Below are positions 57,490 through 64,000 of a stretch of 64,000 bases of DNA, piece by piece. Position 1 is the first letter of the stretch, and each line of letters starts with the position of its first letter. A model generated the notes under the pieces. That model was not told the DNA's origin. It saw nothing but the letters and a program-made list of their open reading frames with translations, and did no database searches. Origin of the DNA: Clarkia xantiana subsp. parviflora. Taxonomy: Eukaryota > Streptophyta > Magnoliopsida > Myrtales > Onagraceae. The translations under genes and the position numbers were made by a program. The stretch is from the NCBI GenBank assembly GCA_036873135.1, contig JAPTYO010000007.1, forward strand, positions 11,824,763-11,888,762, given 5' to 3'.

Positions 57490-58703
57490 GTTCAGGGCCG
57501 CTTAAGAATGCCTGGGAAGTGAGTAGAAATCTTGAAGGTCTGGCCTGTACGATATCCTGTAGAAAATGCACTACCAATAAGCACAGTAGAGAAAGACTAC
57601 AAATCAGGTGTCATAAAAATTATATTATAAAGTTCCATTCATCAAAAGAGCTGAAGCAGCTTTAATGCAAAAATGTTGTAGTGACTGTGAAGGAATCCAG
57701 GGTTTTGGAATCAGTGATGTCCCTTTACAAGCCATACCTCCACTGCAGAATTCTTTAATGCTACAATTTGTTTGGCTTCATCCGCAAATATAACTTCATT
57801 AAAAGAATGAGTAAGTCTGCATCCAAAAACAGAGTGGAAAAAAAGGCTTACTGGAAACACTTTACTATAATACATATCTTTTCTTTAGGGTTTACTATAA
57901 AATGAAGAATATCGAGGAAAAATTCAAAATAAGAACACCAAATTCAGCTAAATATTAACAGGGAAATGGAAAATCCAAAATCTATATAAGGTAAAAGGAC
58001 CATAAGATCATGTATACATATATGTTTTCTGTAGTTTTTTTTGGTAAATAAAAGGAACCACACACTACCAGTACAGTTAACCAGTCTATTTACTTATGGA
58101 CAGATTGTTGATGTCTTCTGTAATTAATAGGTGAAAAAAATTCCTGGTTACACTAGGCACATTTCTGCATTGGCACAATCACTGAATGCAAAGGCCAGCC
58201 TGCCGAATCCCAAAACAGTGAACATTTTTCACAGTCAAAGCAGTGAAAGCTTCTACATCCATTCCTTTTTTGCATTTAAATTAAAAATGAACTCATATTT
58301 AGATGTGTCAAGCTGTTCTATTTTTCTCCTTCCGCAAGAAGAGTGCTAAACATTAAAAAAAAAAAATGTTTACTGAGAAAGGATAATTAACTCTACCTGG
58401 GGGGGAGGGAACCTCTAGTTTTAGGAATATTGACTAGATTATTAGTTTCAACTGTACAATCTATATGAATATACAATATCAATATAGCTACACTAGAGTA
58501 AGTAATGCTGCAACATCTTATATACCTGGATCTAGGCCATGAAACATTAGTATTCATTGCACAGGATTTTCTGTTGACCTTGGGAAGGAAAGAAAATACT
58601 ATTTTCCTATAGCTTGCCTGATAAATGAGTTTAATGAATCACTACTATCCTCTGTGTTTCTTCCTTCTAGAGCATTAGGTGTCTTGACTTTCACAACCGA
58701 CAT
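57490..58703 (-). pseudogene. C2H2-like zinc-finger gene (At4g25610 type), inactivated by nonsense mutations
   Basis: On the minus strand, exon A (58703-58526) starts MSVVKVKTPNALEGRNTEDS and runs to FIRQAIGK, where GAG has become TAG; the frame goes on readable (FLSFPRSTENPVQ) to a second stop in place of a Trp codon. Exon B (about 58212-58093) holds AGWPLH, then QKCA, a stop, CNQEFFSPINYRRHQ, the C2H2-type finger block. Exon C (57816-57738) reads FADEAKQIVALKNSAVE. Exon D (from 57556) reads DIVQARPSRFLLTSQ. These blocks, in this order, are those of a plant C2H2-like zinc-finger protein. Splice donors and acceptors are still good. At least three premature stops and missing sequence between B and C show it is dead. 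Confidence 0.82.
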
Positions 58704-59169
58704 TTATCCTTAAATCTAGCGGATGCTGGTCCACAAAGCAAAAACCTATTAGGATAGCATTCTAGTTTAGCATGTAGGAGAGCAGCACAATGGAAAGAGT
58801 CTTGCATTCTACTGGTTTCATATATGACTATGAAGAAATGGTCAAGTAAAAACAAACCACAAAAGAATGTGGAGCATCACTAGAGCTTCATCCTCTCAAA
58901 CATAGTCAAAAAAAGAATTATGGAACAACAGAACTCTTGAAAGCCAACGACATCTTAAAGGTCTAAGCACCCTTGTTGTTGGATAACAGCATAATATTAG
59001 TAAATAACCAATCATCGCTTTGCATAGAGCTGGACAATGGGGCATGGCACCAAAACACCAATCTCATCAGTCATATGATGATCATAGGATTGATTATCAC
59101 TTATCAGAGAGAAAATCAATGCCGTAAATGAGAAAATAGAAAGTGCAGGAGAGAGCCACGATCAATTGA

Positions 59170-59412
59170 CGTACCAGAGGTGGAGATGAGATCACATGAG
59201 AGAGAAGAGTCTCCGCCGATGGCTGGAGCTCTGATTTGCCGGAGGTGTTTCTCTTTGGCAAAAGAGAAAAAAGTGAGGGAAAGCGATGGACCGCATATGC
59301 GCAAACGGATTCTTTTTTGCCTAAAGATAAAATGGTGAATGAACCCAAACCGAGGCCATATCCTAATCATTGTGTTGGATAATAAGTGTATAAATGCACC
59401 GCCGATCATCAT
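59170..59412 (-). other. Likely old 5'-UTR exon of the zinc-finger pseudogene
   Basis: CT-rich minus-strand sequence ends CACCTCTG followed by donor GTACGT, upstream of and in the same direction as the pseudogene. It looks like an untranslated first exon. If still transcribed it would make a non-coding RNA. Confidence 0.35.
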
Positions 59413-60005
59413 TTAAGCTCGATTCAATTAGATTAAAAAATATCAAATATCAAATTCGGTTAAATTTAAGTTTTTTTTGTTGTTGTTTTAATTAGGTTAA
59501 TATCAAGCTCGTTATAATCTAGTTCGACTCGACTCGTATACTTATTATATATCACAATAATTTAGAATTTTTTATAATTATAAAATAAAGCTCAACTTGA
59601 TCTGATTCGAATTCGGCTAATCTAAAACTTATTTAGGCTTGCAAGTAGTCCGAACAGAGTATTGTTAAGAATTAAGATCGAACTCCATTTGGAATAATTT
59701 GAATAAAATTTAAATTTTAAACGAATTAATTTCAAGTAAGTTACCGATAGCCTGACTCATACAGCAATGCTTCACACAATATAGGGTATATGAAGTAATG
59801 TCAAATTGACACGTTTTAAAAATAAATAAAAGTTTGTACTAAATAGAGATATCCGTATATTTGACTATTTGAGGCTAGAAGGAAAATCCCCGCCAAAAAG
59901 AATTCATCCACCAAACAATCTGTTGACTGTTAGCTTTCCCTTCCCCAGACTTTCTTCTACATTCAATCTTGATGAGATCCACAGCTAACCATTGCTCCAT
60001 GTGCT
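59413..60005. other. Intergenic DNA and promoter side of the coiled-coil gene
   Basis: Contains GACTCGACTCG-type words (59460-59640) like those at 45040-45320, a probable transposon remnant, then the likely 5' leader of the next gene from about 59930. Confidence 0.4.
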
Positions 60006-62157
60006 ATGGAGAACGACGATCCAATAGTCTCTGAGCCGCCTTCGGATCCCGAGCTCGAAGTTCCCGATTCCACTTCTGTTGCCTCCAATCATGATGACAT
60101 CCTCGCTGAGCTCGAATCTCTCCGCGAATCTAACCGGACCCTTCAGTCGAAGTCGGAGGAGATGGAGGAAACCCTAACTCTGACCAAGCGCCAGAGGGAC
60201 GATGCATTCAGTGAGATCACCAATTTGTCTGGGATTATCGATGGTTTGTCGAGTGAAAACGACCAGCTTTGTCGGAGAATCGACGATGCTGAAGAATCGT
60301 TCAGAGTGAGGGAGGAGGAATATATGAAGAAGTTTGAGGAGAATCTGAGTGAAGGAGAAGCGCTCAGGATCGAGATTGAAGTTTACAGAGAAAAGTTTGA
60401 ATCTCTGGACAACGAGAGAGGGCAGAGAAGAGAATTCTTGCTGGAAATCGTGGAGTCGATTAAGGAACTGAATGAAGGGTTGAAGAAACTGATTGAGAGT
60501 GTCGACGGGGAAAATTTAATGGAGAAAGTGGATGGTGAGACTCTGGATTTAAACCTAGATAAGGAATCGAGAATGGTAAAGGAAGAAGTAATCCTAGTGA
60601 AGAGGCTACTGGATGTTGCAGAATCAAAAGTTGGTAACTATAAGGAAATAAGAAAGAAGGAGAAGAAGCAATTGGAGAACAGCGTGGTGAGCTTGACGGA
60701 GGAGAATCGAGATGTTAGCAGCTTGTTGAGGATTGCATTGGTGGAAAAGGAGGCAGTGGAGAAGAGCTTGAATAAGTTGAGGGGTCACAGTGATCAGAAG
60801 AGAGGGGCTTTGCTTTCATTTACTGGACTGCAGCGAGTTGGGTTCGGTTTCATGATGGGGAGTGGTGGAACCATGGAGCAGGTGGTTGAGAGTTCCGGGG
60901 CATCTACCAAATCAGATGAAAGTGAGTATGAGGAGGAAGTTGTCAGTCTGGTAAGTTCGGGTTTTCGTTCATAAACTGATGCATTGCCATATATTCGGAT
61001 ACCAATTGAAATTTCATCACTTGTTGCCACTTGACTGGTTCTATTGCATATTACGAAGATTCATTGAAATTGTCAATCGGGTTTTCAATCTGTTCTTGCC
61101 AGGCCTCTACTGTAGAGAAAATCATGAAGAATTTGAGGCTCGAAATTTCTCAGTTGAGAAGATCTTTGGAAGAAACCAGGTACTTGATCCACAAAAAAAT
61201 TGCTGCTCTAATATTTTTCAGGGTGTAATTGCTGACAATTCATGCATTTGGCTGCTTAGGTCGGACAATGAGCGCCTGCAGAGCCTGACAGACAAACAAG
61301 CTCAAGAAATAGCTGAACACATGATGTACATAAAAGATTTGGAAGAAAGGGAGAGGCTACTAGCACAAAACGTAATCCTGTGTTTCTGAAAAAAAAATAT
61401 GATACAAGCTGAGTTGGCATATAACAACATACAGTAGTGTGATTTGATACACGATATTTAACTATGAGAATGTTGATCCTGCTGTTAACTTTGTTATACG
61501 CCAAATCAGTTATATTTGCTCACCATATTTATCAAGGACTCAAAAGATCGAATTTTTGGGCTAATCCTGTCTTGTATGCTTTAATGTAAGATTGAGGAAC
61601 TCCTATATGAAATCAAAGAAGCCGAAACCGATGTTGCTAGATGGAGGGAAGCTTGTGAATTGGAAGTAGAAGCTGGAAAAAAAGAAACCTCTGAGCGTGA
61701 TAAAGTGGTATGAGTTTAGCATTGTTAAAATCATGTCCATCACATTGCTATTGCTTGATTATAAACTCTCTTCTGTAAAATTTGGTTTTTTAAGGTTGTT
61801 ATACTTCAAAAGGAGTTGGAGAAGACAAAGGCAGCCCTAGAGATATCGAATGGGAAGCTGAAGCTGAAAGAAGACCTTGCTGCGGCTGCAATGGCAGCTC
61901 AGGCGGCTGCAGAGGCGTCTCTGCAGTTGACGGATGGTAGGGCGGCAGGGCTGAGGGAGAGAATCGAGGAGCTGACAAGACAATTAGAAGAGGCGGAGAA
62001 TCGAGGAAGGCAAAAAGCTCGACACATATGTTGGCCCTGGAGATTTGTTGCTGCTAATCAAAACTATAGTGCAGCAGCAGCAGCTGCTACTCCTAAGTTT
62101 CCTAATGTAAAGAGGATGCTACCAGAGATGCAAGCTTTGCTCCATTACAACGTGTAG
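60006..62157 (+). CDS. Long coiled-coil protein similar to uncharacterised At3g49055 (537 aa, 5 exons)
   Basis: The exons are 60006-60950, 61103-61179, 61260-61371, 61591-61707 and 61795-62157, total 1614 nt with frame kept at each junction. The N terminus is acidic (MENDDPIVSEPPSDPELEVP). From about residue 30 to 240 and again from 320 to 500 the sequence is almost pure heptad-repeat coiled coil (DILAELESLRESNRTLQSK; MKNLRLEISQLRRSLEETR). A conserved break lies at about 268-290 (LLSFTGLQRVGFGFMMGSGG), and the tail has RQKARHICWPWRFV, the family's basic/Trp block. No enzyme domain or membrane segment. The function of the family is not known to me; a scaffold or tether role is only a guess. 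All frames are open. Confidence 0.85.
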
Positions 62158-63150
62158 TAATTATAATTGCGTTCTTGTTTTTCTTTCAAGAAAAAAATAC
62201 TATGTTTCATGATCGTGTGATTCCACTGTACAGTTAGTGCGTTCATCGTACAAAAAGCAATATTGATGATTCATGAGTTTGATTTTAAGGATTCACAGTT
62301 ATTAGTAAACTCTCAGTATTCAACTGGAGGTACGTATAAGAATGTTTACCTAAAAAAAAAGGTACGTATAAGAAAAATTCATAGAACGTTCTTTAGTAAT
62401 TGACTAAAGTAGAGTAATTGACTAATTGTCTTTTTGCTGCAACCTTCATCTTCCACTTCTCTAGATAAAAAAAAGGTTAAAAGAAACCTATAAACTGTCC
62501 GGTTTGTCCAATGTTAAAATTTGGTCTGAAGTTTAAAATGTTAAAATGGAATGTTCCAAGTTTCATTTTTGTTAAAATTTGGTGTATCTACGCGTTTTTT
62601 ATTTTCTTTTCCTTCAATCATTTTCATCAATGCACTTACCCACTCATAATCCATCACTCTTTACTTTTTAGAAAATCGTCAAATTTCCCCGAAAACTTGA
62701 ACTTTTAAAAGAAAACGTTTCCAGCAAAGTGGTGTGGAGCACTTTCCAACGACAACGAAGTTAGATTTACTTGTGCAGATGAAGCCAACTTCTTAGGTGA
62801 CGATCCCGGCAAGATGAGAAGAATAGAACGTGCATGGATGCTCGAGTTTAACAATCAGTTTCGTCGGGATTGGATTATCTAACCAAGACACTAAATTTCA
62901 ATAAATATAAACCTGAACACTCCATTTTAACACTTTAAACCTCAAAAGGCAAACCTTTGAGAGTTTATAGATTCTTAACCCTAAAAAAAGACAACAGAAC
63001 AAAGAGCGAAGGTCAGATAATTTGCACCCCGAAATTCATTATTGGGCTTCAACATTCGAGGCCCATCCGCAGTAGTTGGAAAAAGAAGCCGAATTCTGAT
63101 TTATTCGTCTATATATATCGATTCATTGAGCTTCCAACTCGTCGGAGAAT
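62158..63150. other. Intergenic DNA
   Basis: 3' UTR of the coiled-coil gene, then AT-rich sequence with no supported gene. The last ~100 bp, with a TATATATAT stretch near 63110-63118, are the likely core promoter and leader of the small CHCH gene. Confidence 0.4.
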
Positions 63151-63342
63151 ATGGAAGCGATGGAAGTAGCCGGGAAGAAAAAGACGATGTCGGCGTGCGA
63201 CGTGGAAGCCCTGAAGAAGTGCTTGGAAGAGAACAAAGGTGACTATGTCAAGTGCCAGTCTCACATAGAAGCCTTCAAATCATCTTGTTCTCTCAAGAAG
63301 CCCACCCAATCACCGCCGCCGTTTTCCAACACAAGCTCCTAG
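63151..63342 (+). CDS. Small CHCH-domain (Cox19-like) protein (63 aa, single exon)
   Basis: MEAMEVAGKKKTMSACDVEALKK and on, with four cysteines arranged C-x7-C (CDVEALKKC) and C-x10-C (CQSHIEAFKSSC), two helices joined by EENKGDYVK. Twin-cysteine CHCH proteins are imported by Mia40 into the mitochondrial intermembrane space, where Cox19-like members support cytochrome oxidase assembly. Spacing departs from the classic C-x9-C pairs, as in some plant Cox19-family proteins. A second ATG three codons in (63160) is possible. Its 3' end faces the prolyl hydroxylase gene. Confidence 0.85.
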   Translation: MEAMEVAGKKKTMSACDVEALKKCLEENKGDYVKCQSHIEAFKSSCSLKKPTQSPPPFSNTSS

Positions 63343-63495
63343 GTCATCATGTCATGTCATCTTCTTTCTTTTCATTTCAATAATAAATAATCCCCAATTG
63401 CTTTCAATTTTTGTAAAGGGATTGATTGTGAATGATTAACGCAATGTAAGCGAACGAAAATGAATGCAGTGCCTATTCTCTAAACAGTTACCAGT

Positions 63496-64000
63496 TTAAT
63501 ATAAGCATGAATTGCAGCTCTTTCTGCAAGTACCGTAATAATCAGGTGACCCGACCATGAACACGGGGTTCCTCTGACATTCTCCGATGTCGGCCCAATG
63601 TGGACAATTGTCGTCCTCATCATCGCAGCCACTGTCTTCAGATTCTGTGATTGGTTTTCTCTTATGAACAGGTCTTATGTAGAATGTCCTTGTGGCTGTC
63701 CACATCTCCCCTGACCGAATTGGGCACCTCGAGTGTGAGCTTTTGTTGTCGAAAGCTGCATTTAGATGGCGAGAGAAGAAGAGGACTGCGTTTCCTCTTA
63801 TGGGTCTCAGTTTGTTATTCTCAAGGTCACAGTCGGACCAATTCTGCAGCTCCTGCTTAATGAAATGCCACTAACGAGCTTAGAAAAGTAGCATGTTATT
63901 ACAGTTTTAGAAAACAGTTGATTATTTATCTGCCATGATCTTACCTCGGAATCAGGGAAGAGTATCTCGCCACCCTTTTGAACATTTGACAGATACATAA
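63496..64000 (-). CDS. Prolyl 4-hydroxylase with C-terminal ShKT domain, 3' part only
   Basis: The minus-strand exons are 64000-63945 (cut by the window edge) and 63852-63496, phase 0 at the junction. The visible part starts MYLSNVQKGGEILFPDSE, the block after the first Fe ligands, then LRPIRGNAVLFFS, SSHSRCPIRSGEMWTATRTF with the distal His ligand, and a ShKT domain with six cysteines (C-DDEDDN-CPHWADIGECQRNP...SPDYYGTCRKSCNSC). The family hydroxylates prolines of cell-wall and secreted proteins in the ER/Golgi using Fe(II) and 2-oxoglutarate. The residue ten after the distal His, normally the Lys that binds 2-oxoglutarate, is Met here. It converges on the CHCH gene, about 150 bp apart. Confidence 0.88.

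Noticed and set aside
58131..58349. 72-codon plus-strand ORF
   Set aside because: Antisense to the zinc-finger pseudogene exon; no similarity recognised.
1..64000. tRNA, rRNA or snoRNA genes
   Set aside because: No cloverleaf with A/B boxes, no conserved rRNA segment and no C/D or H/ACA arrangement was seen by eye; a covariance-model scan was not possible.

Overview
This is nuclear DNA from a eudicot plant. The evidence is many-exon genes with GT-AG introns, AT-rich intergenic DNA, plant-only gene families (YODA MAPKKK, TIC32-like reductase, ShKT prolyl 4-hydroxylase) and a dense load of plant transposons. I cannot name the species. No tRNA, rRNA, CRISPR array or bacterial operon was seen.

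Layout. 1-6240: most of a non-autonomous Tat-type (Ogre/Retand-like) Ty3/gypsy element on the minus strand, with its LTR, primer-binding site and TATA box, a single Gag-protease-second Gag reading frame, a 130-bp tandem repeat and a spliced antisense ORF. 9000-11337: intact three-exon gene for a proline/serine-rich protein of the At4g25620/At5g52430 type. 12-15 kb: long inverted-repeat (foldback) elements and a Helitron fragment. 15157-21650: a complete Ty1/copia element (minus strand) with near-identical LTRs and a decayed pol. 21802-25072: a dead Lsi2-like transporter gene carrying three small DNA transposons with visible target duplications. 26-27.3 kb: a small hAT element and a Helitron. 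31075-35088: intact 11-exon YODA-type MAPKKK gene with a 5'-UTR intron. 36.2-44.0 kb: nested Helitrons with captured gene pieces, including a decayed LSM3-like exon. 44.1-51.4 kb: two convergent TIC32-like SDR genes, a relic exon of a third, and two copies of a Mutator-like foldback family with a GC-rich palindromic core. 53570-55263: a deleted PIF/Harbinger element. 55463-56185: an intact membrane-protein gene on the minus strand. 57.5-58.7 kb: a C2H2-like zinc-finger pseudogene. 60006-62157: a five-exon coiled-coil gene. 63151-63342: a small CHCH gene. 63496-64000: the 3' end of a prolyl 4-hydroxylase with a ShKT domain.

The host genes are housekeeping or signalling genes with no operon-like link. 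From memory, three of them (At4g25620-like at 9-11 kb, At4g25610-like pseudogene at 57-59 kb, At4g25600-like at 63.5 kb) are neighbours in Arabidopsis, so the window may be an ancestral block inflated by transposons. The strongest candidates for something undescribed are the Gag-protease-Gag element with its 28-bp palindrome array in the LTR, and the palindrome-core Mutator-like family. Exon coordinates below were worked out by hand from splice sites and reading-frame continuity; every multi-exon CDS total is divisible by three.
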